From Paracidovorax konjaci (lineage in GTDB: Bacteria; Pseudomonadota; Gammaproteobacteria; Burkholderiales; Burkholderiaceae_C), in the NCBI RefSeq assembly GCF_900112675.1, contig NZ_FOMQ01000003.1:1-64000 (forward strand): 64,000 bases of DNA, read 5' to 3'. Made by a program: the position numbers and the translations under genes. Under the pieces are notes generated by a model, which saw nothing but the letters and a program-made list of their open reading frames with translations, was not told the DNA's origin and ran no database searches. Position 1 is the stretch's first letter. Every line of letters begins with the position of its first letter. Shown piece by piece: positions 17,121-25,828 of this stretch.

Positions 17121-20100
17121 TCAGCTGTTGATCTGCGCCCAGAGCTTGTCGAGCCGCTTCACGCTCACGGGCTGCGGGGTGCGCAACTCCTGCGCGAAGA
17201 AGCTCACGCGCAACTCCTCCAGCAGCCAGCGGAGTTCCTGCATGCGCGCATCCACCTGGCCCTTGCGCTCCGCCACCAGCCGCCAGTAGCGCTGCTCCTG
17301 TGGGCGGAGTTCCGCCAGCCGGCCGGCGTCGCGCACGGCATCGGCCCGGACCTTGTCGAGGCGCAGCGTGATGGCCTTCAGGTACCGCGGGAAGTGCGCC
17401 AATTGGGACCACGGCGCACCTGCCAGGAAGCCCTTGGGCACGAGCCGCTGCAGTTGCTGCTGCGCATCCTGCGTGGCCTCGGGCGCGCCCTTGGTGTCCT
17501 TGATCTTGCGCACCGCGGTGGCGTATTCGGCCAGGATCGCGCCGGCCAGGCGGGCCACCTCGTTGGCGATCAGCGTGAGCCGGCCGCGGCCCTCCTGCAC
17601 GCGGCGCTGGAAGTCGGCCTCGTGGGTGGGCAGCGGATCGACCAGGAAGGCGCGGTCCAGGGCGACGTCGATGATCTGCACGCGCAGCTCTTCCTGGGTG
17701 CCCAGCGGCATGTACGCCACGGCCATTTTCTGCAGGTCCGGGATGTTCTTTTCCAGGTACTTGAGCGCGTCCTTGATCTGCAGCGCGAAAAGCCGGCGCA
17801 GGCCCGCGCGGTGCCGCGCAGCGGCGACCTCGGGCTCGTCGAAGACCTCGATGGTGACGGCGTCCGTGCCGTCGATGAGCGCAGGGAACCCGATCAGCGT
17901 CTGGCCACCCTTGCGGATCTCCATGAGTTCCGGCAGCTCTCCGAAGGTCCACGCCGTGTAGCGTTGCCCCGCTGGTGAAGCGCCACCGCGGGATGGCCCT
18001 GGTGCCGGAGCCGCCGCACTGCCGGCGCCCGCGCGGGACGGGCCCGCCGCGGCGGACTCGGCATTCGCTCCTTTATTAATAGCAAACTTCTCAATGTTTC
18101 CGGCGGCATGGAGGGGTTTTTCCTCCGATACCGCAGCGCTGCCCGCCAGTTTGAGCCCGGCCAGCGCCTGGAAGGCCCCCCGCGCCTTGGCGCCCCATTC
18201 GGCCTTGAGCGCTCCGAGGTTGCGGCCCTGTCCCAGTTGCCGGCCGTCCTCGTGCACCACGCGGAAATTCATGAACAGGTGCGGGCTCAGCATGTCGAGC
18301 TTGAAATCGGCTCGCTTCACGTCGAGCGAGGTCTCGTCGCGCACCTGCTTGAGCAGCACGTCGATCAGGCTCCCCTGGCCGAAGCGCTCCGGCGTGCCCA
18401 GCAGTTCCGCCAGCCGTGCGGCGTTGTCGGGCAGCGGCACGAAGCGGCTGCGCGGGCGCTGCGGAAGGCTCTTGAGGAGCGCCTGGATCTTGTCCTTGAG
18501 CATGCCGGGCACCAGCCACTCGCAGCGCTCGTCGCTGACCTGGTTGAGCACGAAGAGCGGCACCGTGACCGTCACACCGTCGCGCGGATCGCCCGGCTCG
18601 TGCAGGTAGGCCGCGGCGCAGTCCACCCCGCCCAGCCGCACCACGCGCGGGAAGGCGTTGGTGGTGATGCCGGCCGCCTCGTGGCGCATGAGTTCCTCGC
18701 GCGTGAGCTTGAGCAGGTCGGGCTTCGCCTGGCTGGCCTCGCGGTACCAGGCCTCGAACCCCGCGCCGGTGCAGAGGTCGGCTGGCACCTGCTGGTCGTA
18801 GAAGGCATAGATCAGCTCGTCGTCCACCAGCACGTCCTGGCGGCGCGACTTGTGCTCCAGCTCCTCCACCTTCGCGATGAGCTTCTTGTTGGCCGCAAGG
18901 AAAGGCAGGCGCCGTTCCCAGTCCTGTGGCCACTGGTCGCCCACGAGCGCCTCGCGCAGGAAGATTTCGCGTGCGGAGCGCGGATCCACCGTGCCGAAAT
19001 TCACACGGCGGCTGTTGTAGATGACGATGCCGTAGAGCGTGGCGCGCTCCAGGGCCGTGACCTGCGCGGCCTTGCGCTCCCAGTGCGGATCGAGCAGTTG
19101 TTTCTTCAGCAGATGGCCGCCCATCTCCTCGATCCACTGCGGCTCGATGGCCGCGATGCCGCGGCCGAACAACCGTGCCGTCTCCACGAGTTCGGCCGCC
19201 ACGATCCAGCGCCCGGGCTTCCTGGACAGGTGCGCGCCCGGGTGCTTGTAGAACTTGATGCCGCGCGCGCCCAGGTACCAGTCTTCCTCGTCGCTCTTCA
19301 CGCCGATGTTGCCCAGCAGGCCTGCGAGCATGGAGCGGTGGATCTGCTCGTAGCTGGCCGGCTGCACATTGAGCCGCCAGCGGTGCTCGGTCACGACGGT
19401 GAGCAGTTGCGTATGGATGTCGCGCCACTCGCGCAGGCGCCGCACGCTGATGAAGTTCTGGCGCAGCAAGGCCTCGTACTGGCGGTTGCTGAGCTTGTGG
19501 GTGGGTGCGGGCACCGCCGCCGCCGCAGCGGTGGCGGCCTCGGGCACAGCGGCCCCGCGCATCTGGCGCTGCGCCACGGGCAGCACGGCCTGCGAAGGGG
19601 CGCCCTTGCGGGCGGCCGCGCGCTGCACCCGCGCGGACGGCAGGCTGGGCGCGCCGCCGCGCGCTTCGTTGATCCATTTCCAGAGCTTCAGGTAGCCGCT
19701 GAATTCGCTCTTCTCGTCGTCGAACTTGGCATGGGCCTGGTCGGCCTGCTGCTGCGCCTCGAGCGGCCGATCGCGCACGTCCTGCACCGACAGGGCCGAG
19801 GCGATCACCAGCACCTCGTCCAGCGCCTGGCGCTCGCGCGCCTCCAAAATCATGCGGCCCACGCGCGGGTCGAGCGGCAGGCGCGAAAGCTCTGCACCCA
19901 TGGGCGTGAGTTCGTTGGCCTCGTCGACCGCGCCCAGTTCGGCCAGCAGCTGGTAGCCGTCGGCGATGGCGCGGCCCGAAGGCGCCTCGATGAACGGGAA
20001 CTGCACCACGTCGCCCAGGTGCAGCGACTTCATGCGCAGGATCACGCCGGCCAGCGACGAGCGCAGGATTTCCGGATCGGTGAAACGCGGGCGGCCGTTG

Positions 20101-21281
20101 AAGTCGGCCTCGTCATACAGGCGGATACAGATGCCGTTGGCCACGCGGCCGCAGCGGCCCGCGCGCTGGTTGGCGGCCGCCTGGCTCACGGGCTCGATCA
20201 ACAGTTGCTCGACCTTGCTGCGGAAGCTGTAGCGCTTCACGCGCGCGGTGCCGGCATCGATCACGTAGCGGATGCCCGGCACCGTGAGCGAGGTCTCGGC
20301 CACGTTGGTGGCCAGCACGATGCGGCGCCCCGTGTGGCCTTCGAAGATGCGGTCCTGCTCGGCCTGCGAGAGCCGCGCGAAGAGCGGCAGCACCTCGGCG
20401 CCGCGCATCACGGGCTGGTGGGCGAGGTGCTTGCGCAGGTGGTCGGCCGCCTCGCGGATCTCGCGCTCGCCCGGCAAAAAGACGAGGATGTCGCCGGCCG
20501 CGTTGCCTGCCCACAGCTCGTCCACGCCGTCGGCGATGGCCTCGTTCAGCCCGTAGTCGCGGCTTTCCTCGAAGGGCCGGTACCGCTGTTCCACCGGGAA
20601 CGTGCGGCCGGACACATAGATGACCGGGGCGGGCCCCCTCGCCGATTCGAAGTGCTTCGCGAAGCGTTCGGCATCGATGGTGGCCGAGGTGACCACGATC
20701 TTCAGGTCCGGCCGGCGCGGCAGGATCTGGCGGAGGTAGCCGAGCAGGAAGTCGATGTTCAGGCTGCGCTCGTGGGCCTCGTCGATGATGATCGTGTCGT
20801 AGGCCTTCAGCAGCGGGTCGGTCTGCGTCTCGGCCAGCAGGATGCCGTCGGTCATCAGCTTGACCGAGGCATCGCGCGACAGGCGATCCTGGAAGCGCAC
20901 CTTGAAGCCGACCACGTCGCCCAGCGGCGTGTGCAGCTCTTCGGCGATGCGCTTGGCGACGCTGCTCGCGGCGATGCGGCGCGGCTGGGTGTGGCCGATG
21001 AGCTGCCCCTTCTGCCCCGGTGCGGCGTTGCACCTGCCGCGGCCGAGGGCCAGCGCGATCTTGGGCAGTTGCGTGGTCTTGCCCGAGCCGGTTTCGCCGC
21101 AGACGATGATGACCTGATGGGCCTGCATCGCGGCCATGATCTCTTCGCGCCGGGCCGAAACCGGCAGGCCTGGCGGGAATTCGATGCGCAGCGGCGCGGG
21201 CGGAGCTGCCGGTCGGGGCGTTGCGGACGGGGCGGGAGCGGGGGAATGCGGGGGCGCGGAACCAGTCATAGAGGGCTGCAT
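17121..21281 (-). CDS. hrpA: ATP-dependent RNA helicase HrpA
   Basis: This DEAH-box helicase of about 1,386 residues includes Walker A CGETGSGKTTQLPKIAL, TQPRRIAASSVAKRIAEEL, the DEAH box TIIIDEAHERSLNIDFLLGY, SAT motif VVTSATIDAERFAKHF, LATNVAETSLTVPGIRYVID and the QRAGRCGRVANG motif. The long C-terminal DUF3418-type region that distinguishes HrpA follows (NFRVVHEDGRQLGQGRNL, and the final LRWLLEELRVSFFAQELRTP). ATG 21281 is chosen; MTGS at 21269 is an alternative, and neither has a clear ribosome site. A variable linker (FAINKGANAESAAAG) contains an AT-rich repeat copy. It acts in RNA metabolism and ribosome rescue. Confidence 0.95.
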   Translation of the reverse strand: MQPSMTGSAPPHSPAPAPSATPRPAAPPAPLRIEFPPGLPVSARREEIMAAMQAHQVIIVCGETGSGKTTQLPKIALALGRGRCNAAPGQKGQLIGHTQPRRIAASSVAKRIAEELHTPLGDVVGFKVRFQDRLSRDASVKLMTDGILLAETQTDPLLKAYDTIIIDEAHERSLNIDFLLGYLRQILPRRPDLKIVVTSATIDAERFAKHFESARGPAPVIYVSGRTFPVEQRYRPFEESRDYGLNEAIADGVDELWAGNAAGDILVFLPGEREIREAADHLRKHLAHQPVMRGAEVLPLFARLSQAEQDRIFEGHTGRRIVLATNVAETSLTVPGIRYVIDAGTARVKRYSFRSKVEQLLIEPVSQAAANQRAGRCGRVANGICIRLYDEADFNGRPRFTDPEILRSSLAGVILRMKSLHLGDVVQFPFIEAPSGRAIADGYQLLAELGAVDEANELTPMGAELSRLPLDPRVGRMILEARERQALDEVLVIASALSVQDVRDRPLEAQQQADQAHAKFDDEKSEFSGYLKLWKWINEARGGAPSLPSARVQRAAARKGAPSQAVLPVAQRQMRGAAVPEAATAAAAAVPAPTHKLSNRQYEALLRQNFISVRRLREWRDIHTQLLTVVTEHRWRLNVQPASYEQIHRSMLAGLLGNIGVKSDEEDWYLGARGIKFYKHPGAHLSRKPGRWIVAAELVETARLFGRGIAAIEPQWIEEMGGHLLKKQLLDPHWERKAAQVTALERATLYGIVIYNSRRVNFGTVDPRSAREIFLREALVGDQWPQDWERRLPFLAANKKLIAKVEELEHKSRRQDVLVDDELIYAFYDQQVPADLCTGAGFEAWYREASQAKPDLLKLTREELMRHEAAGITTNAFPRVVRLGGVDCAAAYLHEPGDPRDGVTVTVPLFVLNQVSDERCEWLVPGMLKDKIQALLKSLPQRPRSRFVPLPDNAARLAELLGTPERFGQGSLIDVLLKQVRDETSLDVKRADFKLDMLSPHLFMNFRVVHEDGRQLGQGRNLGALKAEWGAKARGAFQALAGLKLAGSAAVSEEKPLHAAGNIEKFAINKGANAESAAAGPSRAGAGSAAAPAPGPSRGGASPAGQRYTAWTFGELPELMEIRKGGQTLIGFPALIDGTDAVTIEVFDEPEVAAARHRAGLRRLFALQIKDALKYLEKNIPDLQKMAVAYMPLGTQEELRVQIIDVALDRAFLVDPLPTHEADFQRRVQEGRGRLTLIANEVARLAGAILAEYATAVRKIKDTKGAPEATQDAQQQLQRLVPKGFLAGAPWSQLAHFPRYLKAITLRLDKVRADAVRDAGRLAELRPQEQRYWRLVAERKGQVDARMQELRWLLEELRVSFFAQELRTPQPVSVKRLDKLWAQINS
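18067..18083. repeat. AT-rich 5-7-5 palindromic repeat, copy 3 (inside hrpA)
   Basis: GCTCC-TTTATTA-ATAGC has one good arm and one degenerate arm. The following AAACTTCTCAATG resembles the flank of copy 5 (AAACTATTGAATG), which supports common origin. It encodes FAINKG in a variable linker of HrpA. Confidence 0.5.
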
Positions 21282-21470
21282 TATCCGAACGATCCGTTGG
21301 CGCCGTACAACGAAGGCTTTCGTGCCGCCTTGCGCCACGCCGTCGGTCCCGACAGAATCCGCGCCTTCGCCCCGTACGGAGCGTGCGGCGCCGCTGCAGG
21401 CACCGCGAAACCGTACCGACCGCCGCAGCAACGAGCGACCTTGCCGCGGCACTGCACAGGAGATTTTTCC

Positions 21471-21503
21471 ATGGCCCTTTCCTTGTTCCATTCCATCGAC
21501 TGA
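21471..21503 (+). CDS. Possible 10-residue micro-ORF (leader-peptide-like)
   Basis: ACAGGAGATTTTTCC gives a near-ideal ribosome site before ATG 21471. The frame MALSLFHSID then stops at TGA. No attenuator-type codon run is present. A hairpin terminator lies about 100 bp downstream, so this could be a small protein, a leader or part of a small RNA. The evidence is only the ribosome site and context. Confidence 0.25.
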   Translation: MALSLFHSID

Positions 21504-21597
21504 ATACGGTTCTCCGCCCCGGCTGGACCGTGTGTCGTTTCCACACTGTCCGGCCCGAGGCCCGCGCTGCCCGTCTCCCAGAGAGCGGCAGGCACGC

Positions 21598-21633
21598 AAA
21601 GCCCCGGTCCGCCCAGCCGGGGCTTTTGCTTTT
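21598..21633 (+). terminator. Intrinsic terminator
   Basis: AAAGCCCCGG and CCGGGGCTTT arms enclose a 9-nt loop, followed by TGCTTTT. It lies between the micro-ORF and the small basic protein, indicating a separate short transcript upstream. Confidence 0.75.
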
Positions 21634-21647
21634 GAGGAACCGCACGC

Positions 21648-21890
21648 ATGAGTGCACAGAAACGTTCCCGCGCCTTCGCCGAAGGCCGGGTCAAGGCCCT
21701 GCGCCGCATGAAGCAGCCGATCGCGCTGCGCATCGAGGCCAGCGCGCCACCCCGCAATCCCGTGGCACGCGCCCTCGCGGCACGCAGCCTCGGAGGCGGC
21801 GGCGGCCGGCACATCCGCAGCCAGGGCGCCCAGCGCCGCGCCGAGCGCGTCGCGCTGCAGCGCGTACTGCGCAGCGGCTGGGACGGCTAG
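21648..21890 (+). CDS. Small basic hypothetical protein
   Basis: This 80-residue, strongly basic, Arg/Ala-rich protein (RVKALRRMKQPIALRIEAS, GGGGGRHIRSQGAQRRAER) has no recognised domain, signal peptide or membrane segment. It overlaps no other gene and similar short Arg-rich proteins occur in Comamonadaceae, but the ribosome site is weak and high GC content creates spurious frames. A nucleic-acid-binding role would suit its charge, without direct evidence. Confidence 0.5.
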   Translation: MSAQKRSRAFAEGRVKALRRMKQPIALRIEASAPPRNPVARALAARSLGGGGGRHIRSQGAQRRAERVALQRVLRSGWDG

Positions 21891-22037
21891 CCGCAACCCA
21901 CCCCGGCCGGACGGGCGGATCCGGCCGCGCCCTCCTCCTTTCATGGAAGAATGGCGCGGCCGGGCCGCACGTCCGGCTTTTTTCTTGCGCCTTCGCCTCT
22001 CCCCATCCGACCACCACCCCGCTCGCACGGCAGACCG

Positions 22038-23354
22038 ATGTCCTCCACTCCAGGCTCCAGCGCAGAACGCCGCCGGCACGTCGTCGTGATCGGCGCGGGC
22101 ATCGTGGGCACGGCCTGCGCGATCGAGCTGCTGCGCTCCGGCCGCGATGTCACGTTGCTCAACCCGCACGCCGCGGGCGGCCCGGAAGCCACCAGTTACG
22201 GCAATGCGGGATGGCTGTCTTCGCACTCCATCCTTCCGCCCTCGGGGCCCGGCATGTGGCGCCAGGTGCCCGGCTATCTCATGGACCCCGCCGGCCCGCT
22301 CACGGTGCGCTGGGGCTACCTGCCCCGCGCGCTACCCTGGCTGTGGCGCTTCCTGCGTTCGGGGCGCACGCCCGCGCACGTGGCCCGCACGGCGCACGCG
22401 CTGCGCCAGCTGCTGCGCGATGCGCCTGCGCTGCACGCCAACCTGGCGGCGGAGGCCGGCGTTCCGCACCTGATCGCCCGGCGCGGCCTGCTGCACGTCT
22501 ATCGCTCGCGAGCGGATTTCGCGGCGGACGGGCTCGGCTGGCGGCTGCGCGGCGACGAAGGCATCCGCTTCGAAACGATCGAGGGCGCCGAACTCCGGGC
22601 CCATGAGCCCGATCTGCTGCCGTCCTACGGTTTCGGCGTGCGCGTGGACGAGGCCGGCCACTGCGCGAACCCCGGCGCCTACCTGGCGGCCCTGGCCGCC
22701 CATGCGCAGTCGCGGGGCGCACGCTGGATCACCGGCAGCGCGACCGGGCTGCGCATCGAGTCCGGCCGCCTGCTGGCCGTGCAGACCGACCAGGGCGAGC
22801 TGCCCTGCCAGGCCGCCGTCATCGCGGCGGGCGCCTATTCGCGGCCCCTGGCCCGGGCGGCCGGCGACCGCGTGTGGCTGGATACGGAACGCGGCTACCA
22901 CGCCATGCTCGATGTGCGCGCCGGCACGGCCGAGCCCGCTCCGCCCGGCCCCCGCACGTCCACGATGGTGATGGACCGCAAGCTCATCGTGCACCAGATG
23001 GCGCACGGCCTGCGCGTGGCGGGCCAGGTGGAGATCGCCGGCCTGCACGCCGCGCCGGACTGGCGCCGCGCCCGCATCCTGCTCGGGCACCTGTTCGATC
23101 TCTACCCCTCGCTGCCCCGGGGCACGTTGGAACCGGGCGCCGCCTTCTGGATGGGCCGCCGGCCGAGCACCAGCGACGGCCTGCCCTGCATCGGCCCCGC
23201 GAGCGGCTGCGCCGACGTCGTCCACGCGTACGGCCATGGCCATGTGGGCCTGGGCGCCTCGGCCCGAACGGCCGCGCTGGTGGCGCAGTCGGTGGATGGC
23301 CGGCAGCCCGGCATCGACCTCGCCCCCTTCAGTCCGGGCCGCTGGCGACGATAA
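22038..23354 (+). CDS. FAD-dependent oxidoreductase, D-amino-acid dehydrogenase-like
   Basis: This 438-residue DAO-family flavoprotein has the Rossmann FAD-binding motif VVVIGAGIVGTACAIELLRSG at about 14-34. DadA-like features follow: EATSYGNAGWLSSHS, the substrate-side region AGHCANPGAYLAALA, and the C-terminal FWMGRRPSTSDGLPCIGPA and YGHGHVGLGASA. The enzyme probably oxidises a D-amino acid or related secondary amine and passes electrons to the respiratory chain. The start at 22038 is preferred because the 29 upstream codons are non-conserved. argA follows on the same strand after 89 bp. Confidence 0.85.
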   Translation: MSSTPGSSAERRRHVVVIGAGIVGTACAIELLRSGRDVTLLNPHAAGGPEATSYGNAGWLSSHSILPPSGPGMWRQVPGYLMDPAGPLTVRWGYLPRALPWLWRFLRSGRTPAHVARTAHALRQLLRDAPALHANLAAEAGVPHLIARRGLLHVYRSRADFAADGLGWRLRGDEGIRFETIEGAELRAHEPDLLPSYGFGVRVDEAGHCANPGAYLAALAAHAQSRGARWITGSATGLRIESGRLLAVQTDQGELPCQAAVIAAGAYSRPLARAAGDRVWLDTERGYHAMLDVRAGTAEPAPPGPRTSTMVMDRKLIVHQMAHGLRVAGQVEIAGLHAAPDWRRARILLGHLFDLYPSLPRGTLEPGAAFWMGRRPSTSDGLPCIGPASGCADVVHAYGHGHVGLGASARTAALVAQSVDGRQPGIDLAPFSPGRWRR

Positions 23355-23443
23355 TCCGGCCCGCACCGAAACGCCGCCCCACCGCGCCGGAGCCTCGGCC
23401 ATCGCCAGGCACTCCCGGCCCCGCTTCCTTCACCACTCCCGCC

Positions 23444-24790
23444 ATGTCCGCTGTCTTCAATTTCACCTTCGTGCCCTGGTTCCGGTCGGTGGCGCCGTAC
23501 ATCCACAAGTTCCGCCACCAGACCTTCGTGGTCGGCCTCACCGGCGAGGCCATCGCGGCGGGCAAGCTGCAGGCCATTGCGCAGGACCTGGCGATGATCC
23601 AGGCCATGGGCGTGAAGATCGTGCTGGTGCACGGGTTCCGCCCGCAGGTGAACGAGCAGCTGGCGGCCAAGGGCCATGCGGCGAAATACTCGCACGGCAT
23701 CCGCATCACCGACTCGGTGGCGCTCGACTGCGCACAGGAAGCGGCCGGGCAGCTGCGCTACGAGATCGAGGCCGCCTTCAGCCAGGGCCTGCCCAACACG
23801 CCGATGGCGGGCTCCACGGTGCGCGTGATCTCGGGCAACTTCCTCACCGCACGGCCCGTGGGCATCGTCGATGGCGTGGATTTCAAGCACTCGGGGCTGG
23901 TGCGCAAGGTGGACGTGGCGGGGATCCGCCGCTCGCTCGACATGGACGCGCTGGTGCTGCTCTCGCCCTTCGGGTTCTCGCCGACCGGCGAGGCCTTCAA
24001 CCTGTCGATGGAGGAAGTGGCCACCTCGGTGGCGATCGCGCTCAAGGCCGACAAGCTCGTCTTCGTCTGCGAGGTGCCCGGCATCCGCATCGACCCCGAG
24101 CAACCCGAGAGCGAAGACAACCCGATCGACACCGAACTGCCGCTCGCCCAGGCCCGGCAGATGCTGGCGCGCGTGCCGCCGAGCCAGAAACCCACGGACA
24201 CGGCCTTCTACCTGCAGCATTGCGTGAAGGCCTGCCAGAACGGCGTGGAACGCAGCCACATCATCCCGTTTGCCGTGGACGGAGCGCTGCTGCTCGAAAT
24301 CTACGTGCACGACGGCATCGGCACGATGGTCGTGGACGAGAAGCTCGAAGAACTGCGAGAAGCCACCCCCGACGACGTGGGCGGCATCCTGCAGCTCATC
24401 GAGCCCTTCGAGAAGGACGGCACGCTGGTCAAGCGCGACCGCACCGAGATCGAACGCGACATCTCCAACTACACCATCATCGAGCACGATGGCGTGATCT
24501 TCGGCTGCGCGGCGCTCTACCCCTACCCCGAGGCCCACACCGGCGAAATGGCAGCCGTGACGGTTTCGCCGCACAGCCAGGGCACGGGCGATGGCGAGAA
24601 GCTGCTCAAGCGCATCGAGCAGCGCGCCCGCGGCATGGGCCTCAAGAGCCTCTTCGTGCTCACCACGCGCACGATGCACTGGTTCATCAAGCGCGGCTTC
24701 CAGCCCGTGGACCCGGAGTGGCTGCCCGAGGCCCGCAAGAAGAAATACAACTGGGACCGGCGCAGCCAGGTGCTGGTGAAGAACCTCTGA
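23444..24790 (+). CDS. argA: Amino-acid N-acetyltransferase (N-acetylglutamate synthase)
   Basis: This 448-residue bifunctional-architecture enzyme has an N-terminal amino-acid-kinase-like domain (about 1-290, FRHQTFVVGLTGEAIAAG, IVLVHGFRPQVNEQL, LVFVCEVPGIRI) that usually senses arginine. The C-terminal GNAT domain (about 305-445) includes ATPDDVGGILQLIEPFE, AAVTVSPHSQGTGDGEKLL and FVLTTRTMHWFIKRGFQ. It makes N-acetylglutamate from glutamate and acetyl-CoA, the first step of arginine synthesis. The start at 23444 matches the family N-terminus (FNFTFVPWFRSVAPYIH). It converges on the beta-lactamase gene with only 13 bp between stops. Confidence 0.95.
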   Translation: MSAVFNFTFVPWFRSVAPYIHKFRHQTFVVGLTGEAIAAGKLQAIAQDLAMIQAMGVKIVLVHGFRPQVNEQLAAKGHAAKYSHGIRITDSVALDCAQEAAGQLRYEIEAAFSQGLPNTPMAGSTVRVISGNFLTARPVGIVDGVDFKHSGLVRKVDVAGIRRSLDMDALVLLSPFGFSPTGEAFNLSMEEVATSVAIALKADKLVFVCEVPGIRIDPEQPESEDNPIDTELPLAQARQMLARVPPSQKPTDTAFYLQHCVKACQNGVERSHIIPFAVDGALLLEIYVHDGIGTMVVDEKLEELREATPDDVGGILQLIEPFEKDGTLVKRDRTEIERDISNYTIIEHDGVIFGCAALYPYPEAHTGEMAAVTVSPHSQGTGDGEKLLKRIEQRARGMGLKSLFVLTTRTMHWFIKRGFQPVDPEWLPEARKKKYNWDRRSQVLVKNL

Positions 24791-24803
24791 GCCCGCCGAA
24801 GGC

Positions 24804-25721
24804 TCAGCGCGCCCCTGGGGCCGCCAGGGCCCAGCGCGCGGCGAGCGCTCCCACCTGCGCGATGGCCTCGTCGCGCCGAGCCGGCTCGGCGGGACTGCCC
24901 GTCAGGTAGGAGCTCACCATGACGGGCTTGCGCCCCGGAGGCCAGAACAGGCCGGCATCGTTGCTCGTGCCGCGCGGGCCCGTGCCCGTCTTCTCGCCGA
25001 TGCGCCAGCCTTGCGGCATGCCGGCGCGCAGCCGCTTGTCGCCCGTGCGGTTGCCCACCAGCCAGTCGGTGATCTGCCTGCGGCCGGCGGCCGACAGCGC
25101 CTCGCCATGCGTGATGGCCCAGATGGTGCGGGCCATGGCGCGCGGCGTCGTGGTGTCCCGCACTTCCCCTTCAGGCACGTCGTTCAGCTCGGGCTCCTTG
25201 CGGTCCAGGCGCGTGTGCGCATCGCCCAGCGAACGCAGCCAGGCCGTCAACCCCTGCGGCCCGCCCTGCGAGTCCAGCAGCAGGTTGGCGGCGGTGTTGT
25301 CGCTCAGGGTCACGGCCGCTTCGCAGAGCTGTGCCACGGTCATGCCCTCGCCGTCCGCATGCGGCGCGGTGGCGGGAGAGTAGTCCACCAGATCCACCTT
25401 GCGGTAGGTGATGCGGCGGTCCAGCCGCTCCTGCCCCTGGTCCACCCGCCGCAGGACCTGCGCTGCCAGCAACAGCTTGAAGGTGCTGCACAGCGGGAAC
25501 AGCTCATCGCCGCGGTAGGCCGCCTGCCGGCCGGCCTCCACGTCCAGCAGGCCGACGCCCAGCCGCCCGCCCACCGAGGCCTCGATGCGCTGCAGCGCCT
25601 CCTGCAGCCCGGCCGCGTCCGGGGCCAGGATTTTCTTGCCCTGGGCATGGACGGCGGGCACCGCCCAAGCAGCGGCGGCCGCGGCGGCCCAACCCATCAA
25701 AGTGCGTCTCTGCATCGTCAT
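24804..25721 (-). CDS. Class A beta-lactamase
   Basis: This 305-residue exported serine beta-lactamase should hydrolyse penicillins and possibly early cephalosporins in the periplasm. A signal peptide with two Arg (QRRTLMGWAAAAAAAWAVPAV) ends around residue 26. All class A motifs are present: Ser79-Thr-Phe-Lys82, Ser140-Asp-Asn142, Glu176 in EPELN, and Lys244-Thr-Gly246. The residue before the catalytic Ser is Cys78, as in PenA- and KPC-like enzymes, but the partner Cys of the carbapenemase disulfide is not visible near KTGTGPRGTSND. ATG 25721 follows GGAGCGAAGAAA. It is divergent from an AmpR-type regulator. Confidence 0.93.
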   Translation of the reverse strand: MTMQRRTLMGWAAAAAAAWAVPAVHAQGKKILAPDAAGLQEALQRIEASVGGRLGVGLLDVEAGRQAAYRGDELFPLCSTFKLLLAAQVLRRVDQGQERLDRRITYRKVDLVDYSPATAPHADGEGMTVAQLCEAAVTLSDNTAANLLLDSQGGPQGLTAWLRSLGDAHTRLDRKEPELNDVPEGEVRDTTTPRAMARTIWAITHGEALSAAGRRQITDWLVGNRTGDKRLRAGMPQGWRIGEKTGTGPRGTSNDAGLFWPPGRKPVMVSSYLTGSPAEPARRDEAIAQVGALAARWALAAPGAR

Positions 25722-25828
25722 TTTCTTCGCTCCATCGTTGAACAGTGGGCGCAACGATATCGGGGCATGGCGGCCGTGACCATCGACAATAATCGCCGCC
25801 TTCCCCAAGAAAAACCTATGCCTGCACC
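25722..25828. promoter_or_regulatory. Divergent bla-ampR control region
   Basis: These 107 bp must contain both promoters and, by analogy with ampR-bla pairs, a single AmpR binding site. AT-richer tracts at about 25735-25765 and 25785-25818 are candidates. I cannot pin a LysR T-N11-A operator with confidence. Confidence 0.5.

Larger units (their letters stand above)
21282..21647. other. Gene-free stretch with a possible micro-ORF and terminator
   Basis: This 366-bp region lies upstream of hrpA on one strand and of a small basic protein on the other. It holds a 10-codon reading frame with a strong ribosome site (21471-21503) and a terminator (21598-21633), so a short separate transcript is plausible. 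Confidence 0.4.

Noticed and set aside
18108-21503. A 1,131-residue frame antisense to hrpA
   Set aside because: It lies wholly opposite a well-supported helicase gene, has His/Arg/Ala-rich low-complexity sequence and shows no domain; it is a GC-driven shadow.
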